This document shows positions 10,440 to 24,439 of a stretch of DNA of 64,000 nt, one piece after another (the stretch's first letter is position 1; each line of letters opens with the position of its first letter). Below the pieces are notes generated by a model, which was given only the letters and a program-made list of their open reading frames with translations, ran no database searches and was not told the DNA's origin. Origin of the DNA: Xylaria sp. FL1777 (taxonomy: Eukaryota; Ascomycota; Sordariomycetes; Xylariales; Xylariaceae); the NCBI GenBank assembly GCA_022578965.1, contig MU400579.1, forward strand, positions 1 to 64,000. Reading direction: 5' to 3'. The position numbers and the translations under genes are program-made.

Positions 10440-12437
10440 ATGGCGGTGTTCGAATACCAACCGCTAAGCGTCGCAGAACAGGAAATTCGACTACTCGACC
10501 TTCTTCCGGATTCGGGTCGCGTTAAATGTCGTCTTCGACATGTCTCTCTCGAAAAGCTCGAAGGGGAATATGAGACATTATCCTATTGCTGGGGATTGCA
10601 GACAACTCAACAAGTCAAGATCTCAGTGGACGGCTTAGATTTTATGATAGCGGCAAATCTCCATGCAGCTTTATTGCGTTTACGGCGCCTCGATTACAAA
10701 CGCCCCAAGACACTGTGGATTGATGCCATCTGCATCAATCAGGACGACGCTATCGAGAAGAGCAACCAAGTAGCGCTTATGGGAGATATTTATAGCTCAT
10801 GTCGGCGCGTTATTATATGGATAGGCGAACATGATGCTTTGACCGAGTACGCTTTCAGAGGAATAACGTATATGGCTTCTCGATCCAAAGCCGGCGAAAA
10901 GATCAATTATTACGACTGGAAGTACGTGCAGCGGAGCAAAGATTGTGATGGAATCGTACCGCGTAAACCAGTGAATCTAGACGCCATGGTCAGCGGTGCT
11001 GCTTTCAGCGCTTTGTTCTCGCGACCGTGGTTTCGAAGAGTATGGGTTATTCAAGAAGTCGTTTTACCTGCCGAAGCAATTGTCGTTTGCGGTAAGTTTC
11101 AGATCGATTGGGAATTAATCGCAAAGGCCCAGGGTATATCAAGGACGAACTTCGACGTCGATAATCATTTGGGTACAATGCTGCGCTTTCAAGCCTGGCC
11201 CAAGGATCTCGCCAATGATATCTTTTTCCGCGTGATAATGGCCTCACATCAAGAAGCTACTAAACCAAGAGACAGGATATATGGGATCTTAGGCATTGAT
11301 CATCTACATCATGAAGAACCCTTTGTCAAGATTGATTAGTATGGATGCCCCATGTTTTCCAAACCTCTATCTCGATCTCCCACCAAGCCAGGTGTATAAC
11401 CAACCTAGTCGCTGTACACTCTGCTATTCTGTTGTGAGGCTAACATACAATCTGCCAGTGAGGTAGACGATATACAGATCTTCACCGAGTTTACCAAGAA
11501 TTATCTCGAGCGTACAGGCAATCTACAGGTTCTCGCTATTTGCAGAGGGTGCAAAGAGAGAGACGCCTCACAAGGGTTTTGTCCATCGTGGGTTATCGAC
11601 CCCGCTTACGAGGCCGGGAAAGAACCTCTAGCTCCCAATCAAATTAGTTGGAGATTCACGAAGTGGGAAGCTTATCCTCTCGGCTTTAGTGCAGGCGGAA
11701 GCATCCCATGTGACCTAACTCTTAACGAGAACTCGTTAGGGGTCCAAGGTTTCCAATTTGATTCCGTGGCGGCCTGTAGCCCCGTCAACAATCCGGGAGC
11801 CCCGAGATATAAAGAAACGACAGTATCAGCGGGAGGCCCTTTTTGGAGAAGTGCGTCTGCGTTCTACTCGATCTACCTGAGAGGCGGACTCGCATCTTGG
11901 CAGAGTGCTCTCAGTTTTTGCCAATTCTACCTCGTGTCTAGGAAGATGTGCGAGGACGCCGATTTGGGTGGAACTTACCTACCAACCGGCCAGGCTACTC
12001 TAGATGCATTTTGGCAAGTTATTCGCGGGGCGTATCTACCGCTAGATCACCCAGATGCGGAGGCTAGCGCTAGGAAGCAGTTCGAAGACTTCGATGAAAT
12101 GCTGAGGCGCAAGGCCGGCGGGTCAATGGGGTGGACGTCCAGTGCATCCGTCACACACGCAATACTAGGGAACTCGGCATACATGGAATTATTTCATGTC
12201 GTTGGCATGACGAGGCACCGACGGTTTTTTATCACAAAAAATGGATATATGGGACTTGGACCGCGAGACACTAAAGTTGGTGACAGCATCATTTTACTTC
12301 AAGGACATCAAGCACCTATCTTGGCTCGAGCTACTGAGGAGAAGCACTGGAAGGTCGTAGGCGATGGTTATGTGCATGGCATAATGGAAGGCTCGCTATT
12401 TAAGCCGGAGAAATGCGAACTTTTGTGGTTCGACTGA
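10440..12437 (+). CDS. heterokaryon-incompatibility (HET) domain protein
   Basis: Two exons, 10440-11338 and 11459-12437, make 625 residues; the intron ends GTATGG...CCAG and the frame joins as VKIDYEVDDIQIFTEF. The HET domain takes the N-terminal half, with the signatures YETLSYCWG, LWIDAICINQDDAIEKSNQV, RVIIWIGEHD and SRPWFRRVWVIQEV in order. The C-terminal half has the usual variable HET-protein tail (MTRHRRFFITKNGYMGLGPRD, then GDSIILLQGHQAPILAR). HET proteins trigger growth arrest or cell death when incompatible hyphae fuse. No NACHT, WD40 or ankyrin part is fused here, so this is the short HET type. I start at the ATG of MAVFEYQPLS; an in-frame ATG 29 codons upstream (10353) is possible. 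The gene sits in a gene-poor stretch, as HET genes often do. Confidence 0.9.
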
Positions 12438-12830
12438 TAAATCTTTTCATTGAACTTATGATACTAGATATTACGGGATTGATCACTCACGGATCCAGAT
12501 TTTCGCCGAGATGAAGTATCCAGTGACATTGGAGCGATAGACGCAAAGGCGGTTCATTTGGTGGCATTTTGTTATTGGCCCAAGATCACCTTACTATCAT
12601 GGACGACTGTACAGAGTGAGAAGAAAGGGATCGTAATGTGTAGTCCATTGTACTATATAGTTACAATTCACAAGACTTACTAGCTTTCTTTCAATAACGA
12701 AAAGCCGCTAATATTATTAATGAGCCTACTACATACACATGAGTGCATATAGTATAAGGTACTTGATAGTCAACAGACACCCACGCCGCTATTAATCATT
12801 CTGTAATTACTCATTTTCAAATACTCCGTC
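12438..12830. other. intergenic, convergent 3' ends
   Basis: About 390 bp between the convergent ends of the HET gene and the acetyltransferase gene. AT-rich; it should hold both polyadenylation regions. No gene seen. Confidence 0.5.
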
Positions 12831-13753
12831 CTACTGCTTTCGAAAGATCATCATAGGAAACCTCACGCAATACTGGCAGCTGTTCCACTCCGGCTCGAGA
12901 GTAACGGAGTAAACTATACCAGGCTCCAACACTGCATATCTGAATCCTATATGCTGATACATGGCTTCTGTGCCAGGCTCTGCGTGTATGATAACTCCAC
13001 CGCCTTTCGAAACTTGGGAAAAAGCGTGCTTGACCAAGGTCCTGCCAATTTTCTGGTGTCGAAACCCTTCTTTGACTACAAAGCCAGAGAGTTCTAGCGG
13101 AGATGTCTGTAAGCTTATACACATATGAACAGTCAAAATTGAGGCTTACCCCACAACCCGTCCACGTCGCGATGGCCCAAGTAATTATTTATATTACAGC
13201 GTAACTGATGCATAAACTCATTGTTCTTGTCGTCGGACTGAGCATATGTTTTAACCGCTATAAGATCATAGGGATCAGGGAATGGGACTTCTCCAACCGG
13301 TGTCGTTTTCGGTGGTGTCGTTTTCGGTGGTGTCTTTTTCGGTGGTGTCTTTTTCGGTGGATCCATCGCCGTAGGAATCTGCTCAGTGATGGGTGTGAGG
13401 ACGGCAACTCCTACAATTTCCTGTTTGTATATGGCTGAGTATATGTAGGCCCCTTTCTTCAACATGGACGCTAGGCTGCTGCTCGAGTGGGCGGTCTCGA
13501 TTTTCAAGAGGGAGAACTTGAGGGCCTCCTTGTTGGCGTAACCATTAGCTGTCAAAATCGCATCACTTAAGAGCGTGCCGAAGTATGTCTCCGCAATCAG
13601 GCTAGCTAAGGTCGTTACTGCTTCTTTCATGATCCTAAACTGTTCTTCGGCCAGGTACGTAGTCTCGGGCTTCTGGTTGTCTATCGTCATGATTTTGACA
13701 ATATCGGGATGGCTGAGGTGGACTCGTCTGACAAAATATGAATTAAAAATCAT
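12831..13753 (-). CDS. GNAT-family N-acetyltransferase with a KTPP repeat insertion
   Basis: Two exons, 13753-13150 and 13093-12831, encode 288 residues. The join (GTAAGC donor; CGCTAG acceptor) restores a continuous GNAT core: DVDGLW followed by ELSGFVVKEGFRHQKIG, where RHQKIG is the acetyl-CoA pyrophosphate loop. A typical strand-helix follows (GGGVIIHAEPGTEAMYQHIG), and the C-terminus is FPMMIFRKQ. The N-terminal part is mostly helical. Between strand AAVLTPITEQ-like sequence and the core there is a low-complexity spacer of repeated KTPP units, made by four 15-bp tandem repeats at 13300-13359. GNAT enzymes move an acetyl group from acetyl-CoA to an amine; the acceptor is not predictable here. 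The start could also be the Met of MTIDNQ at 13690. I do not recognise a close named family member. Confidence 0.78.
13300..13359. repeat. 15-bp coding minisatellite, four copies
   Basis: Four tandem 15-bp units (plus strand GTGTCGTTTTCGGTG, twice with G to T at one position) inside the acetyltransferase gene. Because 15 is divisible by three, copy-number change keeps the frame and only lengthens or shortens the KTPP spacer. Confidence 0.9.
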
Positions 13754-16700
13754 TGCTTATATTGAATGTATTTTCTGTTCTTCGTAGTATTCGGGAGCAT
13801 GCCGGTACATATAACATGAGAGGACCAGGATGAACAAAAGGTTGGTACGAAAAGCTCTAGAATGCTTACTGATATACGACATCAGCCGGGCGAAAGGTCG
13901 ATCCGGGTTTAGCCATGACAAAACCAAGACATAAGTCGTACGTAACCGTAATTTTGACCAATGGAAAGCAGTGATCTTAATTTTTTTTTTCAAGATATTT
14001 AACGGTAAAGAAGCAAAACTAATTCATTTGGCTAAGTCATGAGAGACGATCGATAGATATGGGAGAGGGAAAAGGTCAATGGGACCGCGGTTGCCCTGGG
14101 TTCATCAAAACCATGTGTCGCCGTTCCTCCCTAGATAGTTCCTACCAGTAGTACCAGAACCTTGTGACTATTATGATTACACCAGAAGGGAAATTCTATC
14201 TATACGATCAATATCTGCGTATCTAAAGTTTTTAGGTTGATTCAATGTTGTTACTTACCAAATAAATTGATATCTTTTTCCATCGTAGCATAAACACTAA
14301 GAGCTTCTAAGATAAATCCCATGGCATACAAGTAGCGTAGTATGTCCCATTGTGTATAATTTCACCACCAGTAGAATTACCAGGGCAGATCAGATATTGT
14401 TCTGATAAACCCACCACTACGTTCAGCCCACTGTACCTTCATCCCTTCGTAGAACGTACATCAAATTTTTGACACTTGCGAGAAGAAGTGTTCTAGCCAA
14501 CTATTATATGGATATTAGTTCAATATTACCTATCTAGCAATTTTGCCAGACCATTGAACTATGATTTTATGAATAGTGAGACCTATGGATTTAGGGCCAT
14601 ATTAGTCCCCATAGCCTCTACCTATTGTTTTCTGGTAACCATTACTCGCCCTGTTCAAGAGTTTGAGGGCGGGAGTTACAGTATCCGTCTCACTAACTGG
14701 AACTAGTCGAACTACTTATCTCATCGAGACCGTACCAAGTCTAAACGTGCGGCATACAAGGACCAATCATGAAGGTTCCTGCCGTTCAGCTGTATACGAA
14801 GCCTCACTTACCTTTGGATTGTGAAACTTGATTGGCTAGAACTGACGAAGGGCGTTATCCGTACGACTTCGGCGCACTATCAGGAGCAGACGTACGTATC
14901 TATACTACCTATCGATCAACCTGGAAGTGATTGCTGATAAATGTGATATACGTCATATCACCTTCGAGCCGGTGAGATACACTGACTTACTTGCTATCTT
15001 GCAAAAATCTTTAGGCTTAACAGCTTTATAGACGTGGTATGTGTATATTCACTTGGAAACGTCGCGGAGCGGGCCGGGCCGCACGCTACTTCGTGAGTCA
15101 CGATGCGATTAATATCCCATCAGTATTTATGACCATTCGCATCTCATTTATCTATCTTTTCAATTGTCAGGTAAGAAACAAGCCAACCAGGAAAGCAGCA
15201 GCCTTACTTCAACCATCATTAACCATTGTGAGAGAGGCTGTAGTTTTATACAAGAGGTCTGCGTTTCTTGGAAGGCCACTTGGTTTTACTAAATTTTATG
15301 GGTGGGTAGGTTCTTGCTTGGCACAGCCTAAAAAAACACTAAAGATTTTTGAATGGACGCAATTAGCTTTCACTGGCTAGCTCATCTACCTAGTGTATGA
15401 GGCGAGTGTAGGTATTCACGACCTTTCACATTTCTAGCATATTTATAAGCTATACCCAATGAGCATATGTTGGTTGCTGGTTGGTCTAGCGCGCCGCTTG
15501 ATTTTTCCGCCAAGATATCACTGGCTTCGAATTCCGTGCTAAATCCAGAACCAAAACCTACTATAAAAACTTTTCCTCAGGCTCACGGGCAGGTGAGGGT
15601 GAAAAAGCGGCGTCTACCATATCGTCGGGACTGCCGAGATGAGGTGCTCCAGGGATTAACATTGGGGACTTATCTAATGTCGGTAAACTTGACACTTAGT
15701 CTAGTGTACTGCGCCGCAGGTGACACACTATTCCGGGGATGTTACCGAGAATTCCTAGTTTGTTTAGATTGGAAGAATCACAACAGTAGGTGAGCACTTG
15801 GTAATTTGACTACTGGTAGGTTGTAGGTTGCTTAATTTGATATTGGCACTTGTTGATGTTGCCTATTTCCAAACCCAAATATACACTACGAGAAGCGAGT
15901 GCAGAATCGCCAATGCCAATATGTGAAGGCACGCGGTAAGCTTTAGGATCCGCCGTCAAAAGAACGTTGACCAGTTTATTTCCAGATAGGTAAAACTAAG
16001 CTCCATCCATCTATTCAGCTTCAACACATGTAGTGTACTTATGCCACAATATGCCTACTTAGTCTAGTTCGCACGGGCATATAGTATGCATTAGTTACCT
16101 AGCTGGCCACATGGCAAGCCTGTATATGTAAACTGCTACACTACTACTACAGCTCTAAATGGGGAGGGGGCTAGGGCTAGTAACTCTGGATACCGGTAGT
16201 CTCCAAATGCTGGCTAAATAGTGCTTATGGTGATGAAAGGGAGAAAGCTGTAGGGTGGTAGCAATGAGTTCCCACGGTATCAAAAAGTTCTTACATATTT
16301 ACAAAGCAAGGAGATACCCAGCATCTCTTCACAATAGTTTATGCGTAAAGGCAAACGTCTACGTTAATTGGTTGATGGTGTTTCATCGAGTCCGTGCTCT
16401 GCTTCTCGAAAAGTTCCACGGGCCTTCTAGAAGGAGTCTAGTAGGGGCTTTAAGCCTACCTTGCTTTCCCCCTGAAACGATACTGACAGGCTCGGGTAAA
16501 AATCATAGCCGCGAATGAACTAGACATGGTGCCCTGTGCATTGACAGCTCAAGGTGGGGGATAGTTGGGTTTACCATTACCAAAGCATTGTCGGACAACT
16601 GCTCAAGAAATCAAAAATAATCTGATAGGAGAAATGGCCATGTGAATGAAATTTCGAGGCAGAGAAGAGGTAGCCGTTGAAATAGAGCAGAATTTACTTT

Positions 16701-18491
16701 GGTGTAAATAGTACTAGTACAGAGGTCTCAGTTTTAGTCCTATCAAACGAGTAAGTAAGCGTTACACTACTCTACAAAATGCAATACGACATGCCAAGCA
16801 TAAGTAAGATGGCGGGATATATGTTGCTGATCCAGAGCTCAAACCACGGCATTCGAGTATCTGCTCCCTTAGGTTGTATTGTGCTGGCGAATAGGCTACC
16901 AAACAGAATGGGAAAGAAATAGTTGACGGGATATCTACCTAGTTTATCTTTCATATGCTTACGGGTATTTTGAAGGAAACTTGTGAGTTATTAAGTATCT
17001 GCGTAGCATGTGACAAGCGTTCGTGTTGAAGAAGAAAAAGAAGAATAGGGTGCCGGTGTAGCATAATGAGATGGATACTACTCTACTAGAACCTTATCAA
17101 GAGGAGATACATGTGAAATGTTTCTTCATTGAGGTAGAGGAACATCACGGAGTTGACAACAACATGATACCATCCCTTATTGTAGCGTACCTCTCAGCGC
17201 ACCTACCTACGCAGTATGTAGTACATCACCAGCCTCTCTATATGTAAATGACTACCGTGGTACCGGTGTGGGTAAGACCTATACCCAATTCATTGAAGAA
17301 GAACAGAGTGTTAGTATTTTTCCATTCTCGAAAAATTTTCCCATATCCAACAGAAAGGGTATTAAAATACGCGTGAATTACATTCTATTATGCATAGGTA
17401 TTCTATCATAAATTTTGTACCATTACTTACATAGGTATAATGGGTAGAGCTACATTCTTTCTCATACAGCTAAATAAGTAACACGGGTACTACTACTAGG
17501 TAGGTGCATAGATAATCGGTACATTGCGATGTACTGTGTACTCTGTCTTGCTGGTCTCCTTTCCTAATACCTCAACTTCGCCACGCATAGGCAGATCCAC
17601 CCATTGCCATCCGACAAACTAGATTTTTCAAAGATTCTGCCCAAGAGATTAATGAGATGAATGAAGTGTTTGCTGGCTATGTTACCTACACATATGCATA
17701 TAGAATGCTCGCACAGATCTACATACTTAACACCCACTTTTCCCAACTGCTGCAAACAACACGGATGCTGTGATTGGCGAGTCATGCGCACTAGCCACAG
17801 TCCACACAAGTAACATATGTAGATCCAGCTTAGCATTACAATGTAGCTAGCAGCTAGACCACCTAGATCTGGTACAGTGCTCACACTAATCCCATTTTAA
17901 GTGCACATTGAGCTCCCAAGTACGGCTGTAGCGGGACAGAGTGCTGCAACCTTAGCACATCCCTTCACCTGATTCGACCCTTCCCATTTGCAGGGCCATT
18001 TCGTCACCTCTAAATTATTATTATGATTATTATTATTTCTGCATCCACGGCCTCGACGAACCTCTCCTTTCTTACATCAACACATCGACCACAACCAGAA
18101 CCACCCGCATGACATGCGGATGGTATAGTATATCGACCTGGCCCTCCTTCTCTGCAGGGTTTTCTCCACTGTCTGCAGCGAACAGAAAACCATTGTGCCG
18201 GTGAGTTCGACGGCCCATTCCGTGTCTCTCGGAGCATCTTAGAGATCTATGCATGCAACCAACCTTCTTGGTTTGTGATGCCCTCGTCCTTAGCCCCTCG
18301 TCCCGTGCGCGCGCTCCGATCCTCGATCCATCTTCTGATCCGTGCCTCTGCGTCTCTTGCCCTCGGCCTCTCCCAAATCCATGTTCTACCCCAGCCCGTG
18401 ATTGCTCCTGAGCCTATCATCGCTAACCAACCCGCGCTGCCGAAAGGTCACCACGTTCAATCGATTTTCGCCCGTCCCCGACCTGCCCAAG
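13754..18491. other. 4.7-kb gene-poor region
   Basis: Open frames here are short and without recognisable motifs or splice joins. The sequence is AT-rich with many stop codons in all frames. It could hold decayed mobile DNA or non-coding RNA, but nothing can be identified. The part from about 18.0 kb to 18.49 kb is pyrimidine-rich and probably contains the promoter and leader of the C2H2 factor; an ATT/ATG-type triplet run lies at about 18016-18040. Confidence 0.45.
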
Positions 18492-19989
<1,498 letters not shown>

Positions 19990-22900
19990 GGTGGCCGCCC
20001 CGTTAACTTAGAGCTGGTGAACTACGATTTGTCTCGATTAGGGGCTGAGTCCAACCCGTTCTTGCCGGGTTTCGGGCCAAGTCTGTCTGCATTGGGTTAT
20101 CAGTCAAACCCGTCTTTACTGGGTAATGCATCAGGCCCAACAGTCTACTACCACCCGTAGACCTCTTGTCCCCCCCCTTCGGGAGCGTTTCGGGAAGATT
20201 GCACTATATATGCGTCAAGCTCGCACCGTGTGAAGTTTGACGACATGAATGATACGGTCGCAGCAATGGATTTTAGCGAGGATATTAGCCTCGCCCACCT
20301 TCACTCACCCCACCGTTATAAGTGGTGTTGTACAACTCTCATCGGTCACTCGCGCGGTGGCATTAGCCTGTAGAGTAGGCTGGCGAGATAGAATGTTGGA
20401 GGTTTGATTGGGTAGCGACCCAGTAGCGGTTTCTTTTTCCACTCGATTCGTTTTCTCCGACATAGACTGGCTAGACTGGGTAGCCTGGACGACACTGCAT
20501 TTTCTTCATAAGTGGCACAAGCCGGGGACTGGCATGGAGTTTAGGGATGCAAGCCAAAGGACCAGAGCGATACTGCTATTTGATTTGGTCTTCGTCACTT
20601 CACAGTCGACAGGGAAAAAACGACGAAGGAAATCAAGGAACATAGGGCGTTGTGAATTTGATGTTTTCTTCCCCGGTAATGTCTTGAGTGTAGAACAGCT
20701 AGGCGTTCTCAGGCACGCAAGGGTAGCGCTTATATGTATTGCGCAAGGCAAGGGCAAAACCAGCCGGCAATGGAATAGTAACTGGGTGACGTATTGAGGG
20801 CCTTGTATTTCCCTAAGGAACTGTGTATGAGGGCTAATAAAATAACTCAACAAAGTATCGCGAAAGTAACGTGAAGCTAGATTGAGGCGTAATTATTCTC
20901 CAGGCTTGGGTATTTCTTTTTACGATTGCGAGGAAAAATTGGAAAAGTCCGTGACACAGCACGGCCTAGCAATATCTTAAACGGCGTTAAGATGAGCTGG
21001 GGCTTGACGATAGTGACGATAATGCGGCTGACAGAGGTACATCCAGGTATATGTGCCAAGATGTGATGCGGACGGCGATGTCTCTAAACCATTATCGCAT
21101 CGCGTTACGACATTTGTCTAGCTTCCAATCCTCCATCTTTCTTGTGATGAAACATTCATGCGTGACACGTTTTGATGTCAGGATCCAATCGCCTGCCAAT
21201 GATCAGCAGCTGCCGTTGCGGCTGACAGTCTTGCGACAGAAACAAGAAACATCTGCAAGCCACTTTGTCTGTTACTATGTGATGTCAGAAAGGAGGTTCG
21301 ATTACCGGCATAGCATTTGCTTGTAGGAGGTACCTACCTTAGGTACTTACGTTAGACATGACAGTTGTGGTAGGCAGTTACGAGGGGGTGTATAAAAGTC
21401 ACCCCCGGTAGTGGCTGCTATGTTAAATACTATCTTTAATTACCTAGGTAGGTACCCAAGTATCTAGGCAGGTACTACTAGACAAGGAGGCCCTCATTAC
21501 ATCTACACATCTAAAGCTCAATACTTACCTATATATCCACATTACCTCAGGTTACTTATTGCCTTGAGTCTGTGGATTTGCTCGATCCTTTGCATTATTA
21601 AGGATGACGATGGCGAATCAGGGACTCCAGGAATACACAAAAAGCTCCGGGAGAATCCCACGTGGCATGAGCGCCTCCGAAGCAACCGTGGCAGCAAAAT
21701 CAGACGATACTCGCATATTCTGGTAGGATTCCGACCCAGACTCGGACAAAAGAAGCAACTGGATCATGTCGGCGCCCGTCTGCCAGGCATTCAACAGCAT
21801 TCTCCTCCCAGCCAGGCCAGCCAGACCCTCCAGACAAGCCAGACTAATGCTGTCGTTTGTGCTGGGTACCTCGACAAGCCTGTCTGGCCCGCCTCGAGCC
21901 ATGTACTGCGTTTGGTTTGTCGACTCGCAGCAGAACCGTCCGCCAATCTGCTTACACCATGCGCCTGTATCAACGCCCGATTCGTGATTTGTGATCAGCG
22001 GCACTATTGGTCGAGCGCTCGTCTCTTGATTCCTCCTCCTCCTCCTCCTCCACCACGTCATCGATCGGAATCTATGGACGGCCGAAACGCTGGCCTTGCC
22101 TTACCTCGCCTTGCCTTGCCTTGCCTCGCCTCGCCTGACAGCGTGCATTGCCTTGCCTTGCATGAAGGGCCCTGGCTTGCGTTCCCCTGTGTTCCTAACC
22201 TCCATGGCATCGTGATGTCGCGAGTTTGGTCTTCTCATCCTGACATTTCAGCCATTTTGGCTTTTCAGCCTCCCCACTGCCGTGTTTGGTCTTGCTGAAA
22301 CACTCTCTTTTGGAAGTCTTCCTTTTGCGTGTCCGCCACCAGCGCCGGATCTCTCCCCGGCCAAATACGACGCCCCAGTGTAGGCCCAAGGTCGTAGCAG
22401 GCGCCGCAGCGGGCGCATCCGTCGCATTGCCGTTAGATCTGATGCGCCAATTGGCACATCATCGCATCCATTGCAACTTGCGCGACGCTCACCTTGACCT
22501 GATTGTTGCGATAAATCCCTTCTACGATACAGGCAAACAATATCCACTATCAAATCAGATCATGGAAACAAGCTCGTGTGAGCTTGGCTTGGGCTGAGTC
22601 GATACACCGGCCTCTAGGAGTGTCACCGCTTGTGCGCCGGTTCTTGCGACAGTCCAAGATTAATCATCGATATGCTAGCGTGGAATCCGTCGCTCTAACA
22701 CCTGTGGTCCTCAGCCTCGGGCTTCTTCAGTCGGGAAGCAGTACATCAAATTTGTCACCGAGGTCTCCTGCTGCTTCGCTGTGTATCGTAAACAACTTGA
22801 AACCTTTGCAGCACGTCAACAGTGCCCAGTCTCATCCCCGCTTCCCCGAGAATGCGGCATACCGCCCGTCGTCGAGGAACTCCATAGGCTTAACTTGCTG

Positions 22901-23112
22901 CATTGCTTTTCCCCACAACCATCCCCATTGAACCACTTTAGTATAGTCCTTATATCCGAGGACTACACTTCATGTTGGTTCCATACGGTTCTCATAAGGT
23001 CGGTATTGTTGCAAGACTCAGATCTCTTCCGCCAGCATTACTGCGGATTGAGGCTTGTACCCCCCCAAATCGTTCCTGAGAACATCCAGGTTTACGTGCG
23101 GGCAGGCTCAAT
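19990..23112. other. 3.1-kb intergenic region with CCTTG-type repeats
   Basis: Starts with the 56-codon open extension behind the C2H2 stop (to 20160). The rest shows no convincing gene. A run of CCTTG/CCTCG units lies at about 22092-22172, and TACCTAGGTA-type palindromes at about 21345 and 21449. The 22.2-23.1 kb part should contain the promoter of the DsbA-like gene. Confidence 0.45.
22092..22172. repeat. imperfect CCTTG/CCTCG repeat
   Basis: A strand-biased run of five-base units (mostly CCTTG, some CCTCG), interrupted in the middle. Similar CTTGC units recur at 37509-37545. It looks like simple-sequence DNA; no function is implied. Confidence 0.75.
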
Positions 23113-24439
23113 ATGCAAGGAATACGCGTCCAAGACCTTCTAATACCTGACGACAAGCCGTCCCCAGACTCGACAGTCAGGAAGGGAGGTCGTACTAAAC
23201 CCAGCCTTGCAAACCCGGAAACAAAATATTTTGTCATCGAATTTATCCATGACACCATCTGTCCTTTTTGTTATATCGGTATGAAGAACTTGTTAATAGC
23301 AATTGAGATTTACAAGTCGAAGCATCCGGACGCCGTGTTCGAAGTCACCTGCACGCCGTTTATTCTCGCGCCAACCGCTAAGAATAGCCGTAAGTTTTGA
23401 TCTTACCCTCGTCAGCTTGCGGCAACCATCAATCTACCATATATCTCTACAGCATGAAGCGGGACATCCGCAGACTAGTTGCGTGTTGCAACCTCCACTG
23501 GTATGAGAGGTCACTAATCAGAGAACTTATGACAAGAGTTGAGAATCATATTTTCTACTAACTATTAAAAGACTTGCAAGCATCATTTACTAATAGTTCT
23601 ACACGTCTTTAGACTATGACAAAGTCCACTACTACAGTGCTGAACGAGGTTTGCCAAAAAGCCGTTTCGAGGTATGGGATAGGCTTGGGAGGGATGTTGG
23701 CATTACATTTAGCTGGAGAGGTCGCACGGGCAACTCACGAAATTCGCATAAACTACTACGTTTCGCGCTCCAAAGAACGCCAACGAGACAGATAAGCACG
23801 GAATTAACAGTGTACCAACCAGTGACAGACGCGCCTCTTTATCCTCCTTATTCTCTGCGTGCTCCTGATCTGCCGGTCTCTCTTGCACAGCCTCGTGGAC
23901 CAGATCTCCAGATGCGTCTCCTAGATGCCATCACCACGAGATACCATGAACACGACGACGATCTATCAGATCCGCAATTCCTCATGGACATCACGAAGGC
24001 GGTGACAGGCTTCCCTGAGAATGAAATTCGAACTGTACTCGACAGCTCGGAGTGGGACCAAACGATCGATATGCTCTCTTCCGAGGTTCAAAATCGTATC
24101 AGCGTGCGTAGTCAGCTAGCCGGTCCCATTGTTGCTGTGCCTACTATGGTGCTCAACAATAGGTGGGTTTACGGGGGTTTCCAGAAAGCGGATGAGATTG
24201 TTGACCAGTTCGAACTACTTCGCCAGGGAATCAACCCTCTTCAGGAGTACACTACATCAAGCTTAGTACTCGAAGGTGGCATTGCTGACACTATCGCCCG
24301 CGAGGCAGCGATAGCAAGGGCCAACCGTAATAACAACAGTAGCAGCGGGCCTGGTAGTAGGAGTGGTATTACCAGATCTCCAGCCACACAGACCAGGCTA
24401 AACGACAGCATCGAAGAGGAAACACATTTGCCTACCTAG
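23113..24439 (+). CDS. DsbA/FrnE-like thioredoxin-fold oxidoreductase
   Basis: Two exons, 23113-23389 and 23613-24439, give 367 residues. The thioredoxin-fold start is TKYFVIEFIHDTICPFCYIG, with the CPFC redox pair; SHYDKVHYYSAERGLPKSRF and GNSRNSHKLLRFALQ follow. The second half has the helical insertion, then VPTMVLNNRWVYGGFQKADE with the cis-Pro loop (AVPT) and the closing strand/helix, as in FrnE-type DSBA proteins. Members reduce or form disulfides or act like 2-hydroxychromene-carboxylate isomerases; the substrate is unknown. The extra ~30 residues before the fold show no clear signal peptide. The segment at 23810-23911 (102 bp, GTGTAC...CTCCAG) is open but reads as a Pro-rich insertion and may be an unspliced in-frame intron; removing it gives 333 residues. 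The Ser/Asn-rich tail is probably disordered. Confidence 0.82.

Noticed and set aside
5212..13753. secondary-metabolite cluster around the NRPS-like reductase
   Set aside because: Neighbours are a RING protein, a HET protein and a GNAT enzyme; no tailoring, transport or cluster regulator gene is present.
15039..15793. open frames of 108-113 codons in the gene-poor region
   Set aside because: No motif, no family resemblance, and composition like the surrounding non-coding DNA.
21288..21305. GGTTCGATTAC, resembling a tRNA B box
   Set aside because: No A box or cloverleaf could be built upstream.
21564..22298. 244-codon open frame with Pro/Leu-rich and repeat sequence
   Set aside because: Driven by the CCTTG repeat and low-complexity sequence; no domain, and other frames are equally open.
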